Positions 23,244-35,030 of a DNA stretch of 64,000 nucleotides are shown piece by piece. The stretch spans positions 50,372,725 through 50,436,724 of the forward strand of contig NC_079510.1 of NCBI RefSeq assembly GCF_030052815.1, written 5' to 3'. Each line of letters begins with the position of its first letter. The first letter of the stretch is position 1. Origin of the DNA: Hevea brasiliensis. Taxonomy: Eukaryota; Streptophyta; Magnoliopsida; Malpighiales; Euphorbiaceae. The notes under the pieces were generated by a model, which saw nothing but the letters and a program-made list of their open reading frames with translations, had not been told where the DNA came from and made no database searches. A program made the translations under genes and the position numbers.

Positions 23244-24329
23244 ACACTTGAGTGAGATTCTCATCAAATCAGTCACCAATAATTATATTTTCTAATTCAA
23301 CTAGTGCCGACCGACATTGTGGAATGATACGGTAAAAGGCATTACACAAGGCGAGGTGCTTATTATCACACGTTGATCTTGTCATGATTTATATTACATA
23401 TATTTTTTTATTATTTATTGTCAATAATAATATTTTCATTATATATACATTAAAATTATGCTTTAACAGGCTTATAAAGTATACTCTATAATTTTAACAT
23501 ATTTTTCAACAAAATCAATTTTTTTATTAATAAGAATAAAGTGACAGTCATCAATTGAATTAATTTTAATTAATTTTATATATTTTAATTGTTAAAAGAT
23601 TTTATTTATTTTATTAAATAATACATTTTAAATTTTCTCTGAATATAATTTTCAATTTGAGTGTGGAAACGCCGCATACTTAAATAAAAAAATATAAATA
23701 TTAATTTCATACTTTTCAATTTCATAATAATTAAGGTCGTATTATAAATTAGTTTTTTTTTATTATGATTAAAAATATTGCGCATAAAATTCCATGATAT
23801 GTTAATTTTAATAGATGAAAACTGAAAACCGAGTTAAACGAATGTATATATGCTGAGGAAATTTTGCCATTTGCATTTCGAGCTGAAAAAGGAAGAAAAT
23901 ACTCGTGGAAATGATATTGGATCGATGGTCAAAAATAATTAAGCACCAACTCATTCATGCGAATTCTGAAAATGAGAAAAATGTTTTGCATCTGAACCAT
24001 GGACGCCATGCGCGTACCTCATGATGCTGAGATGAGAAGCCTCCTTAATTAGGCTTAAATTCACCATTAATTAATTTTTTTTTTTTTAATAATTGGTATA
24101 GATATGGAATTTAAACTCAAGATCCCCTAACTTTAAAGACCACTTAATATTGCAGAGTTAAAATTTATTAGTAAAATTATTTTATATTCTCTCTAACTTT
24201 TTTATTTTCTAAATTGATTATTAATTAGATTGTTGGAGTACCCAAGGAAATCAAGTTGATATTAAAAATAAAAAAGATTGTGGATCCGAATAAAGATAGA
24301 TGATGAGTTATATGATGTCTATAGCCTGC

Positions 24330-25509
24330 TTAATTCCACAAAGAAGGATATTGGAATAAATCACTATCAGCCTCAAAATGAGAAATGTACGCTGTCGCCC
24401 AATTCTCCTCCATGGTACACAATACCTCCATTGGAAAAGATTGGAATTCTCCTGATAAACTATCTACCATGAATAAGTCATTATCAGGCCACAGAGGAGA
24501 ATATTCACAAGAATTACTGCTGCAGACACCTCCTTGGGAAGCATATTGATGAGAGAACGATTCTTCAAGCCACATTTGATCTACATACGTCGCCCCACTG
24601 TCCTGCAATAGATGCAAGTCTTCCATTGAAAATGATTTCTCCTGCGACCATTGAACGTCTCTTTGCAATTCATATGAAACAAAATTCTGCTCTATGTTGT
24701 GGTTTTCATCAAATTCATTTTCAAGATTGGATCTTGAAGAGAAACCAGAAGGTGATGACTCTGATAAAATTGGGGTGACCTTAGAGTAATCTGAAGTTGA
24801 TGCATTTGGAGAGGTGGAAGCTGAGATATCATGTTCAGAATCAATTTTCCTTTTGGGTTCTACTTCAGATATTTGCTTTCGTTGCAATTTAGTTTCTTGA
24901 ACACCACAATAGTTGTTCAAGCGTTTCTTTAAATTACTGTGCCAGTGATTTTTTATTTCATTATCAGTTCTCCCAGGCATTTTAGCTGCAATTGCTGCCC
25001 ATCTGAAACAAAATAAATTAAAGAAACATCATCAATCATCAAAAGTTTTTCTTCTTCGATTTAGAAATATAACAAAAAGATTTCTTGATAATCTTCAACT
25101 GAATTGTTCTGTGTACGATGTGAAAAGAACGTAAATGTACATCGATAAGTTAGAGCAGGTGTTTACCTATTTCCTAGTAATTCATGAAGACAGAGTATGG
25201 TATCATCTTCTTCCTTGCTAAAGTTTCCTCGCTTTATACCTGGTTTTAGGTAATTCATCCAACGAAGCCTGCAACTCTTCCCTGACCTTAACAAAGCTAA
25301 AGCAAAGGAATTAAAAAAATTGCTTAATGATTCTAATTTACCACTCACAAACCAATTAACTGATTAATTTTCTTACCAGCAGCTTTTGGCATCTCATTCC
25401 AATTCCAAATTCCGTATCTATTAATATAGGTTATCAACTTCTGATCTTCTTCAGGACTCCATGTGCCCTTTTTCAATGTTAGTTCTCCCTTTTGCCTCTG
25501 GAGATCCAT
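24330..25509 (-). CDS. R2R3-MYB transcription factor MYB-B
   Basis: Three exons, 25509-25377, 25296-25167 and 25002-24330, join in frame to 311 codons with GT-AG introns at the standard R2R3-MYB positions. R2 (about residues 13-62) has [20 protein letters not shown] and GKSCRLRW. R3 (about 65-114) has [31 protein letters not shown] and NHWHSNL, so all tryptophans except the usual first R3 one are kept. The cysteine that usually precedes GKSC is serine here (LLRSGKSC). No bHLH-binding signature is seen in R3. The C-terminus is acidic and serine-rich with two copies of an F-x-M-E-x-L motif. It should bind MYB-type promoter elements in the nucleus. The R3 resembles stress-related MYB13/14/15-type proteins, but the subgroup is not certain. 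A TATA box lies ~58 bases upstream of the ATG. Confidence 0.92.
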
Positions 25510-25566
25510 TTCTGGCAGGATCAAGTTGGGTGTTCCAGCTTACAGAAGACCCTACCAGAGACATCA

Positions 25567-25574
25567 CTATATAT
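25567..25574 (-). promoter_or_regulatory. TATA box of MYB-B
   Basis: CATATATAG on the minus strand, about 58 bases upstream of the MYB-B ATG. The same motif is conserved at the equivalent place in MYB-A (around 19570). Confidence 0.6.
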
Positions 25575-26534
25575 GAGTCTAGCAGGAGACTTGTTTCTAA
25601 TAAAGCTCCAAATTTGAAATTGTTACAATTTTTTTAAAGGGTCAATTCTTTGTAGGTCTATTAAACACATGGAAAACGGTAAGATTCAACATACACACAG
25701 ACCCGCCAGGAACATTCATTAATTTTTGCTGTAGGGAAACACTTGAACTTTTTTTTTTTGAGAGTGGAGACACTTGACCTTAATTTTATCAGTGATGTAT
25801 CATTTTTGTTTATTAATTCGTGTTGGTTGAATAGAAAGAGAAGTCATTAATCCGCACACAAGAAAGAGTCAATTTAATTTAATTAATTACATATATGCAC
25901 ATGACAATCTCCAAGGCTTTAATATGGATCATATATATATACATAAAGGTAAAATTTCTCAAATTATTCAATTTTTTTTTAATCAGCTTAATCTCTTCAG
26001 TCCATAACTTAAATAAGATGGAGTTATTATTAAAGTTTCTCATAATTACTAAGTCATTCTGTAAGAATGAGTTTTATTAATTTATCTCTAGTGAGTTGCT
26101 TGGGAATTTGTACAATTGTGAGTGTTGTCTTCATATCAGCAAGGATCATTAGAGTGTTAGAAGAAATTCTTAGCTACCAAAGATCAACAGCATGATTCTG
26201 AAGTCTGTACATGATTTGATGATGGAGAGTTATTGCTATAAAACCCTGTTGCATATAACATAATCATACATCATAAAACTAAATTTCTTCATTGATTAAT
26301 CTGTGTGAGAATTTAAGACGAAATAGGTGAAAAATTATGTTTTTCAAAATGATTATAAATTTGTATCGAATCGAATTTACAATAGTAAAAAAAAATAATG
26401 TTCAATACGAATTATATCATGATAACAACTTTATATAGTAAATAATTCATGAATAAATTAATTATGAGATAAAGTTGACTAGATCTAATGATAGTGTCAT
26501 AAGCCACTGTTTTTGGTATTTCCCGAAGACAGAA

Positions 26535-26535
26535 A

Positions 26536-26588
<53 letters not shown>

Positions 26589-26765
26589 TTGGGAGTCCTC
26601 AAATTAAAAAATGTTCAATTTGTATGGGCGGCTAATATAAGTATTAAAAGCAGCGAATGAATACAAATCCAATCTCAAAACCAACCCTCGAACTCGAAAC
26701 CCTGATAACAGATTTATAAGCATCTTACCAACAAGGCAAGTAGAGGGGGCTGCGAGTAAAAACAA
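26535..26765 (-). mobile_element. tRNA-derived SINE with (TTA)n tail
   Basis: Read on the minus strand, the head has CTTGTTGGTAAGATGC (box A-like) and GGTTTCGAGTTC (box B-like) about 30-40 bases later. A body of ~130 bases follows and ends GACTCCCAACATTATTATT, running into a long TTA repeat. The head/tail layout is that of a SINE rather than a tRNA gene. A target duplication was not found with confidence. Confidence 0.65.
26536..26587. repeat. (ATA/AAT)n microsatellite
   Basis: About 17 trinucleotide units at the tail end of the minus-strand SINE. Confidence 0.95.
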
Positions 26766-26994
26766 ATCATCATAAAAAACATTGGGGATATATAAATATA
26801 ATATGACTTAGAATAGCCGCTTAAACACAGTCAATTAATTTCAATATTTGTAAATTGATTAAAAAATTCTTAATTGTAAATAAAAAAAAAAAATCACATA
26901 TAATTGCATGATTGGTCAAATGAATCATGGTTAATTAGATGAATGGGAACAAGATCTCTTGTACGATGTCCTTTCCGGTACCCTTTCTTCCACA

Positions 26995-27006
26995 AGGCAC
27001 GTGCCT
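26995..27006. promoter_or_regulatory. Palindromic G-box
   Basis: AGGCACGTGCCT is a perfect 12-bp palindrome centred on CACGTG, a bZIP/bHLH binding core. It lies ~1.5 kb upstream of MYB-B; a role there is inference only. Confidence 0.35.
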
Positions 27007-28991
27007 AATTCTTGGAAACTGGCAGCTTAATTAATTCTTAATTATTGAAAAATATCACCACCATACACAATTAATGCTAAATCGTGTCCTTAATTAACAC
27101 GGTCTATAAAATTCTTTCAAGGATTGAACTTTCCTTAATTCAACAAATAAACAATTTACTGCACGTGTGAAGTGAAGCATAAAGATCAAACTTTGTGTAC
27201 TGCTGTTTGTCATCTTCTTCCTATTTTTCTCCTGCTGAATTATTTAACTTGCAGTATCACAGATTTTTCTATCATTAATGGCAACTAATATGCTATATTA
27301 ATTATTTAATTTAATTCCCAAGCTATTGTTATCACGAGAATTTTCGAAGTCGCTTGCAAAGACATTCTGGTTGTTGATATATGCTTGTATAAAAGATCAT
27401 GAACATTCTTAAGAATCATGTCCTTCGAGAATTCCACAAGTTGTTTCATTGTTTAGCTTCATGTTGTTTCCAAATCTTTGGCACAAACAATTATATACAA
27501 ATTTTCACGTTAAACTTAGATGAGATGCATGTAAAGATCTCAAATCATTAAAATTTTTCAAAATTAAAGAATTTAAATTTAGAATTTTTATCATTTTTAT
27601 TTAACGCAGAGATCGAGAACATATATTAATAAACTGTTAGTAAATGAATAACCCATCATCACCTTTAGAGAGAGAGAAATGAAATATACAGAAGGAGCAA
27701 ACATCAAGAGAGAATAGAAAAAGAAAATTAAAGGAAAAGAGAAAGTATTCATCAGTTAAGACCTCCCCAAGATCGTATGGTTCAGTAGGGTGGAGGAGCT
27801 AGCTAGCTAGTTGCCATAAAAATTATATATATATATATGCAAACGTAGGATTCTTCCCATCCCTTTCTCAATTTTCTTTTCCTTTAATAAAAACACATAA
27901 TGGAGTAGCTAGGTCTCTCTATTATAATGATTACGAAAACAAATACAAAATGTGAAATAAAATTATAAATATTTTATAAACTTAATATACTCAAAGTGGC
28001 AATTAAGTCATTGTGCCTAAAGAGTGTTTAAATCTAATAAAGTAAGAGATATGTCGCTACTTTTTATTATAAGCTTTCATTTTTACCTTAATTTTTTTTT
28101 TTTAACTTTCTTTAATTGATAGTGTTTGTTTAAAATAATGGGTTAACATGAATCCATAACTTAATTGGTAATTTTTCACTACCAAATAATATCTCTACAT
28201 ATTTAGGAGATAATTATGGGGCATTTGGATAAAAATGATTTTAACTTATTAAACTTTCATTCTCTTTTTATGCATCTCTATTGACTTATATTTTAGGGTA
28301 AATACATAGAAGGAGAACTATGACATAGAAGGAGGAGATAACTCCAAGCCACACCCATGTTGTCAGGTACAATCTAATGCACTATTTTTTTTGATAAGCA
28401 AGTTTTTTTTTTTTTAATCACAAATCTAGGAAAAACTTAGTATAGGCCATCCAACTAAACCCTGGTCAACCGTCCTCCCCAGAACACGCAACCTAGAATG
28501 ATAAATGCTAAATGAAAAAATCTTAAGAAAACATAATACAAAATGCAACTCAAACTATCAAAACCTCCAAGTTAAAAAGTAATCGAGTAGATTTTACAAG
28601 CAAAGCTTCAAAACAAAATACAACCATAAATAGACCGAACTAAAATAAATCAAACCAACCAGCAACAAAGAGCAAAAAGGAATTGTAGCACCCAAAAAGC
28701 AGCAGTAGCCCAATTGTTGTAATGAGCATACATTTTTGCAAAAACTAGAAGAATATAACTAGCATCCAAGATGATACAACCAGTAGCCCAGGAAGCATGA
28801 GGACACCCAGAGCAACAATTTAACCAATTTTCATCAGGTAGAGAAGAATCAGCAGCCAAATAACTACCCACAAGCTAAAAAATTGCCAAAAAAGTCAAAC
28901 AAAAATAAAACCAAGAGAAAACCCAAAACCACTAGAAACAAGCAACCCCTCCTTCTTAAGAATATAAATTCTTGATTGCGTTATTAAAGCA

Positions 28992-30052
28992 TTATAACCA
29001 TGCAATGAAATCAAAGTCTCTTGAGACCCCTTGCTTTGCTAGACTGTCAGCAACATGATTTCCTTCACACAACACATGTTGAAAAGAAATGCACCCTATT
29101 GTCATTCTTAAATTATCAATGATGTTGAATTCCCGCTGAAGACTCCATGGCCTATTATCTGGTGAACAGTAAATCCATGTAATCACGTTAGAAGAGTCAG
29201 ATTCGATAATAATCCTAGAGACATTAGAGCTACGAAGCAATTCAGAAAATTGAAGGGCCTTTCATATGGCCAGAACTTCTGCATCGTTAGAGTCTCTAAT
29301 ACTACAAGGGTAAGAAAAAATACATAAAAACCTCCCTGTTGAGGTTTTGAGCACCCCTCTAATTCTAGCAGGTCCAGGCTTGCCCAATGTCAAAGCATCC
29401 ACATTCCATTTAACAAAATTTTGAGCTGGGGGATACCAGAAGATTGTTGAATGACTTGATGAGATAGGCCTTATGGATTTAATTCCATCCACAACTAAGG
29501 AGAGGTCCTGATTAGAGAAAGGAATGCTAAAATTAGAGGCATTAAGCCACAATGAAGCTCTGTGAAATGTAATGGAAACTAGTGTCTCAACATCATGATC
29601 AACTTTTTCAAAAATCAACTTATTCCGACAGAGTCAAATAGACCAAAGAGTACCAAAGAAAAGGGACATCTAAACTTTTTTTTTTTTTGCATAAAACAGA
29701 TAACTAACCCTTCCCATTGATAAAAGAGTTGTTTCAGGTTTAATGGTACACACCAACACACATCCCACCATTTTGAAAGTTTACACCAAACCCTCTAAGA
29801 ACAAGGACAAGCCAAGAATAAATGATCACAAGTTTCTAAAGCATTTCTACAAAAAGGGCAGAAGGACATATTAGCTTGGACAATACCTCTCTTAAGAAGC
29901 AGTTCTCTTGTGGAAACCTTTCCAAAAAGCGCAAGCCAGCAAAAAACTTCTACCTTTTTGCGGGGGGGGGGAGGGGGGGGGGGGGCGCGGCGCGGGGGCA
30001 AGACCTTTCCATACCCTAGCCATGAATTCAAAAGTCGTTGGTCTTGTGGCAC
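28992..30052 (-). pseudogene. L1 ORF2 3' remnant: zf-RVT and RNase H domains
   Basis: Reading down the minus strand there are three pieces. 30052-29795 has the zinc-binding region (KVEVFCWLALFGKVSTREL, then MSFCPFCRNALETCDHLF). 29618-29262 holds the RNase H start (FVKWNVDALTLGKPGPA and SIRDSNDAEVLAI). 29240-28992 holds the RNase H end (RIIIESDSSNVITWI and EGNHVADSLAKQG). Stops and frameshifts separate them. The usual glycine-serine after NVD is altered. These domains process RNA:DNA hybrids during LINE reverse transcription; the fragment is dead. A run of G's interrupts the zf-RVT part. Confidence 0.9.
29961..29998. repeat. G-rich homopolymer tract inside the LINE
   Basis: Thirty-eight bases almost wholly G on the plus strand (runs of 10 and 13 G's, then GCGCGGCGCGGGGG). 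On the coding strand it gives a polyproline insert where related proteins have only a short PPK. It is extreme for this AT-rich window, can form G-quadruplexes, and may be a sequencing or assembly artefact. Confidence 0.8.
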
Positions 30053-30311
30053 GAATAAGGGCTGAGCAAGTTGATTTTACATTACAATTTTCATTTGAAT
30101 CAAATTTCTATATCAGCCTATCACTACTAAAAGGACAAAGCTCAACATCCTTGATCAAATTCAGAAGAGATTCTCTTTCAATTTCCTCACACTCTCTCAA
30201 ATTTCTTATCCAATGGAAACACCAATTCCAACAAGCACCATCCCAATAGCCCATTCGATTCACCATAGCATCTTGATCAAGGGAAACTGAGAAAACAATC
30301 TAATACACTTA

Positions 30312-30801
30312 GGGGTGCATTTGATATGGGGTGAATGGAATGAGCTTAATAGTTACAAGAGTAATAGTTAATAGTGTAATAGTTACAAGTGTAATAATTA
30401 ATACTATTAATCATGTTTGGCGTTACATCTAAAAGAAGGGTAATAGTTAAACTTGTATAGTTAAATGTGTTTATATACTTGTACAAATAAAAGATATTAA
30501 TTAATTTCTTAATGTTGACTGAAGTATATATTAATAAAAATATTTTTTTATTATAATAATTACTTATAATAGTTTATTTATTAAAATAATAATATTTATT
30601 TATAATAGTTACAAGAGTAACACATCTTTAAAGAATTTCTCATTACAAGCCATTACTCCACTCCTAAGTTAACAAATTTGTAAGTGGAGTGAATGATTAA
30701 TAGAGGTTAACAGTTAACTTTAATATGTCAAACAAGATTAACGTTGGATAACTTATTACAGAGTAGCTTTTAACCCCTTAACCCTCAAAATAAACGCACC
30801 C
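30312..30801. mobile_element. ~490-bp MITE
   Basis: The ends are CTTAGGGGTGCATTTG and the complement of AAACGCACCCTAAG, an imperfect terminal inverted repeat. The interior is AT-rich with repeated TAATAGTTACAAG phrases and no ORF. It lies within a few bases of the LINE target duplication. Its own target duplication is not resolved. Confidence 0.65.
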
Positions 30802-31700
30802 TAAGTCCAAATAGAAAGGACCTCCTTTACAAAAATAAAAAATGACAAAACCTCCTTGTGAAAAGTCCAAAATTTTGAAAAGTAAAATATAGCAGAAAAC
30901 ACAAGGAGACAAATTAAATCTGACCAAAACAATACATGAAAGACCAAATCAAATTACCAAATCAAAAGCACAAAGAGAGAAAGCCCTATACCAAGAGGAT
31001 GAGAGCAAAACAAGAGAATTAAAAGAAAACTAAGCCTTGATAAACGGAGAACCAGAGCGTGAAACCAGAAGCGCTCGCTACAACACCAACGACAGATATG
31101 GTCACCTACACCAAGGCAAGCAAGGGAAAACAAACCAAGAGAAAACCAAAAACAACACATAGCCCTGATAAGGGGAGAACCAGAACCTGCAAAATCAGAA
31201 GAGTATACAACACTAACTTTAAAAATGGGTAACTACAAGGTAAGCTCAGGATATATATTGTATGATCTCTTGTTTTGGCCGCTCACCAATTATTAATAAA
31301 ATTTTTGTTTCTTATAAAGAAAAAAGAAACTACAGCAAGGCAAGCAAGTAAAACAAACCAAGAGAAGACCAAGAACAATATAAAGCTAACAAGAACCAGA
31401 AACCTGAAGCAAAAGAGAGAGGAAACAACCAAAACCACCACAGAACCATTGGTGCACAGCAAAAGGAAAAAGAACTAAGGGGAAACTGTTCAATAAGACC
31501 ACTGAAAAGAGAACCAAGAAAACCACTATCAAAGAAAGATCAAAGAAATATAACCATGGAGATTTAAACACCATTAAAATTTGACTGCCTCCACTGCTTT
31601 TGCTCTCTTCTGATACCTCAATCAACTTATCAATCACGAACTCATCCAATTTTTGAAAGGACAAGTCAAACATTTTCCCATGCTGAGGGTCTCAAAAGCT
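30802..31700. other. Possible second LINE remnant, uncertain
   Basis: A/C-rich DNA with two imperfect copies of an ~80-base phrase (GGCAAGCAAG then AAAACAAACCAAGAGAA) at about 31113 and 31336. Between them is a small insertion at 31238-31327. Minus-strand ORFs here are leucine/phenylalanine-rich and match nothing I recognise. Confidence 0.35.
31238..31327 (+). mobile_element. Short L1 3'-tail insertion
   Basis: Ninety bases with AATTATTAATAAAATTTTTG and an A-rich end, typical of a LINE 3' tail. They are flanked by AACTACA at 31231-31237 and 31328-31334. The flanking phrases join into one continuous repeat if the insert is removed. Confidence 0.55.
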
Positions 31701-32179
31701 TCTTTATAAATCACTCTATTATGGTACACACTTTTCTAAAATTGCAGTTAATGTGAGGGTTGTGGAATTTGAGTAGCTAATTATCAAGAAAACCCGAAGA
31801 AATTCCTAGTGGTATATATCGTTGTCTCCAAAGCAAACAAAACCCACAAAATGGAAACTCTTATCATTAATTTGTTCTCCAATTTTATTAAATTTAATTA
31901 ACTCACACTCACATTTCTCAATCAAACACCTCATTATATTTTACATTATATTCCATTACATTAATTATTGTGACACACCGACCATGATCTAATGACTATT
32001 ATTTTGATTCTGTTATATAGCATCCATATTTGAAATATAAAACTTCTTCTTTTTTTTATTTATTTTTATTTTTTTATAATGCATGGAGACTTGTAGTACA
32101 TAAATATAGATGATTTGCAAAATGGAAAGCTTTGTATCTTGCATCTCATGCAAAGCATACGTAAGCAAATGGATATTCT
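31701..32179 (-). other. 3' flank of MYB-3
   Basis: AT-rich, with T-rich runs near 32050. It probably includes the 3' UTR of MYB-3. No other feature seen. Confidence 0.4.
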
Positions 32180-34922
32180 TCAAACAACAATGGAATTGCG
32201 CAACCCATTTTCCTCCGCCATTTGACAACCTTCCAATGAAACTTGATAATCCCATAGAAATTGAACTTCTCCGGAAATTTGATTTCCATCATACCATGGA
32301 GGACAATCTTCAAATGGATGTGCACGCCCTTCAACCTCCCTCTTATCATTTGCGGTGTACAAGTCTTCCATTAATGGGCGTGGATGCTCACACAAACTTT
32401 GGATTACTCCTCCAGATAATTCAGATAACCCACTATTATTCTCCTCTGTGACCTGGTATTCATCAGACCAAAAAGCAGGATATTTAAATAAATCATCGTG
32501 GCAATTATATGAATGAACAGGTTCTTCATGCCAAATCGGATACTTGTTTGCCTTGTTATCCTCCACTATGTGAAAGCCTTCCAATGGAAATTGTTGCCCA
32601 CACAAACTATAAAACTGGAGCTCTCCAGAAACATCAATATTCTCCGGATCTAGTGCCTTGTTATCATAAGACAAAGGAGAAAAACAGCCAAATAAGTCAC
32701 TACCAGAAGCAAAAGGGTAGAGAGTTTCTCCTTTATCCTCCATTCTATGCAGTCCTTCCATTGAAAACGATTGCCCCTGTAAGCTTTTGAAGTGCCCAGA
32801 AACTTTAGATAACCCAGCAAAAATATTTTGATCTATACCTCGGTTTTTATCAATTTCGCTGACCACGTTAGAACTTGATGAAATTGGGATCTCCTTAGAG
32901 CTTTCTGCAACCATCGCTTTTGGAACAGTTCCTTTGGAGAGATGCTTCTCCGTCTTGGGCTGCACTCCGCAAGTTTGAAGCCTATCCAATTTAGTTGCAG
33001 ATGCTGTGCTCCTCGAGCGTTTCCTTAAATTGGAGTTCCAGTAATTTTTTATGTCATTATCTGTTCTTCCAGGCAATTTGGCTGCAATTGCAGACCACCT
33101 AAAATTAAGAAAAAGAAGGAAGCCATTAAATCATATATATATATATATATATATATGTAGAAGATAAAATAAATAATCAACTACATTCTTTATAATGTGC
33201 AATTGTATTAGACTTCATACGTAAATGGAAAATGCTAATGGGGTGATATCGACCGATCAACCAAAATAGAAATTATAGTTGAGTATTCATATGATCATTT
33301 AGGAGCTTGCCTTGTATTTATACTTTTCTTTTCTAGTGATGCGATACTCAAGAGAGAAAATTACACTAAACTAATAGGAAAGTACAAATCAGGACGGTGA
33401 ACTGATCCTTCTTTTTTTTTTTTTTTTTTGCTTTACACATTAAGAAATATCATCAATAGCGTAGCAACCAAACAAGTAGATGAAATCTCTCCATGAAAAT
33501 AGGGATTCTTTCAGATCTTATTGCAAAAAGCAGGTGGAAAATATTTGTTGTTTTTGCTAGTCTTTATTGCCAAGAAAAAAATTGAATTATGTTTCTTAAA
33601 AATAATTTCTATTGTATTTATTAATAGATTTTAAGATTGTTACTTTTTTCAAACAATAATCCAATAAATTCCCTAAATAAATCAAGATGCTCAGATGTCA
33701 TAGATGTGATGACTGAGGAAAATTAAGATAATAAAGGAATGAAAAGAGTTAGCCATGGCAATGACTACGTAAAATCTCAAAATATATTAAGATCTCCAAT
33801 GTAGAACAATAATAGGGAATATCATTAATTAATTAGCAAAAGGAAGGAATTCAAGCAGTAATCAACAAATTCAAGCAATATAATACATATCAAAAAGATG
33901 CATACAATACAATCCGAGAGAGAGAGAGGGAGAGATATGGTGACTAATGTTAACTTAGTCAATCATCTCAAAAATCTCTAAATGATCGCATATAACTTTG
34001 AATTCAATTATTGCAAAATTTATCCTGCCACTAGCTAATTTCAAATCGAAACCCTAATTCACTCAATTTAGATGATCTCCAATTGCTCATGGTGGGAAGA
34101 TCTTCACATAACTGAGCGAATCAACATTTCAATATGACTTGGATTAGTGTCAAAGAATACAAAGAAATTGCATGTTTGTTTTAGGCAAAACAATTTTTAA
34201 GATTGTCTTGTTTGTGAAGTGAAAGATCTTAAATCATAAAACCAAACTTGTGCATCTAATTACTATATTTGTTGGATTAATTAATTTCCCATTGGACCTT
34301 GCATGCCTAAATACGAGATTACCTGCAAGATTCAATATTATTGATATGGCTTTCTTGCTAAACCCATGGATATGCGCATATGTTTCTGCCAAAAGCATGT
34401 GAAGAAGAAGGGAAGAAAAGAAAAACCTAGAACACATAATCAAGAACAATCTATTGCTTTAAGAATATATTGTTAGCTGAAAGATTCAATATATTCAAAT
34501 CATCATGTGTAAGCATATTTTCACCTATTCCCCATCATTTCATGCAGCTTGACTATGGTCTCCTCTTCTTCCTTGCTGAAGTTTCCATGCTTTATAAATG
34601 GCCTGAGATAATTCATCCAGCGAAGCCTGCAACTTTTCCCTGTCCTTGGCAATCCTAAAACAATATCAGGGAAAAAAAAAAAGGAAAGAAAGGCTTGTTA
34701 ATTACATACAATACTATCCGATTCAAATTTTTTTCCTTTTGCATAATATATATATATATATGCATATGAATTTTTTCTCTCACCAGCAGCTTTTGGCATC
34801 TCATTCCAGTTCCAAATGCCATATCTGCTAATATAAGAGACCAACTTCTGATCTTCCTTAGGACTCCATTTTCCTTTTTTCAAAGCCATTTCTTTGTGGG
34901 AGTGGGAGTAATGAGCACTCAT
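32180..34922 (-). CDS. R2R3-MYB transcription factor MYB-3
   Basis: Exons 34922-34784, 34654-34525 and 33098-32180 join in frame to 395 codons. Intron 2 is long (1426 bp) and all junctions are GT-AG. A second in-frame ATG at 34889 (MALKKGKWS) would give 384 residues. The upstream one gives the ~12 residues before LKKG seen in relatives, so it is preferred, with doubt. R2 has [20 protein letters not shown] and [11 protein letters not shown]3 has [32 protein letters not shown] and [10 protein letters not shown]. The usual cysteine before GKSC is threonine. The C-terminal ~280 residues carry about four spaced copies of an F-x-x-E-G/D-x-x-x-x-E-D/E-N/K motif, against two in MYB-B. A nuclear DNA-binding regulator, and the most diverged complete member of the array. 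Confidence 0.88.
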
Positions 34923-34982
34923 GATGCAGTTTCTTTTTTCCAACTTTGAAAAGCCCTGCCTCAAGATCATTGCCATCCATAC

Positions 34983-34984
<2 letters not shown>

Positions 34985-35029
<45 letters not shown>

Positions 35030-35030
35030 T
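34985..35030. repeat. (TA)n(CA)n compound microsatellite
   Basis: A long TA run followed by about six CA units, ~60-100 bases upstream of the MYB-3 start codon, so within its promoter or leader. Length variation here could affect expression (inference). Confidence 0.9.

Larger units (their letters stand above)
22680..25850 (-). repeat. Segmental duplication, copy B (MYB-B with flanks)
   Basis: Collinear with copy A (8430-9711 joined to 18435-19827). It includes the 3' flank, all three MYB exons and about 330 bases of promoter. Similarity ends near 25850, where copy A runs into the MYB-C exon 2 stub. Confidence 0.88.
25863..28368. other. Intergenic region upstream of MYB-B
   Basis: No protein gene recognised. 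It contains a SINE with an ATA-repeat tail (26535-26765), a palindromic G-box (26995), GA-rich DNA near 27660-27750 and short TA runs. It probably includes distal promoter sequence of MYB-B. Confidence 0.45.
28384..30294 (-). mobile_element. 5'-truncated L1-type LINE
   Basis: A 1.9-kb minus-strand insert. The 3' poly(A) shows as T runs at 28385-28415. Target duplications are ACAATCTAATGCACT (28369-28383) and ACAATCTAATACACT (30295-30309), one mismatch in 15. Coding remnants (zf-RVT and RNase H) are in the right order for the 3' end of a plant L1 ORF2, so the 5' part was lost at insertion. Confidence 0.93.

Noticed and set aside
26690..26765. tRNA gene on the minus strand
   Set aside because: Box A and B spacing is tRNA-like but the acceptor and anticodon arms do not pair; SINE head is the better reading.
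31386..31673. 95-codon minus-strand ORF (MFDLSFQKLDEFVIDKLIEV)
   Set aside because: Leucine/phenylalanine-rich translation of A/C-rich repetitive DNA, with no relative recognised and no supporting splice or promoter context.
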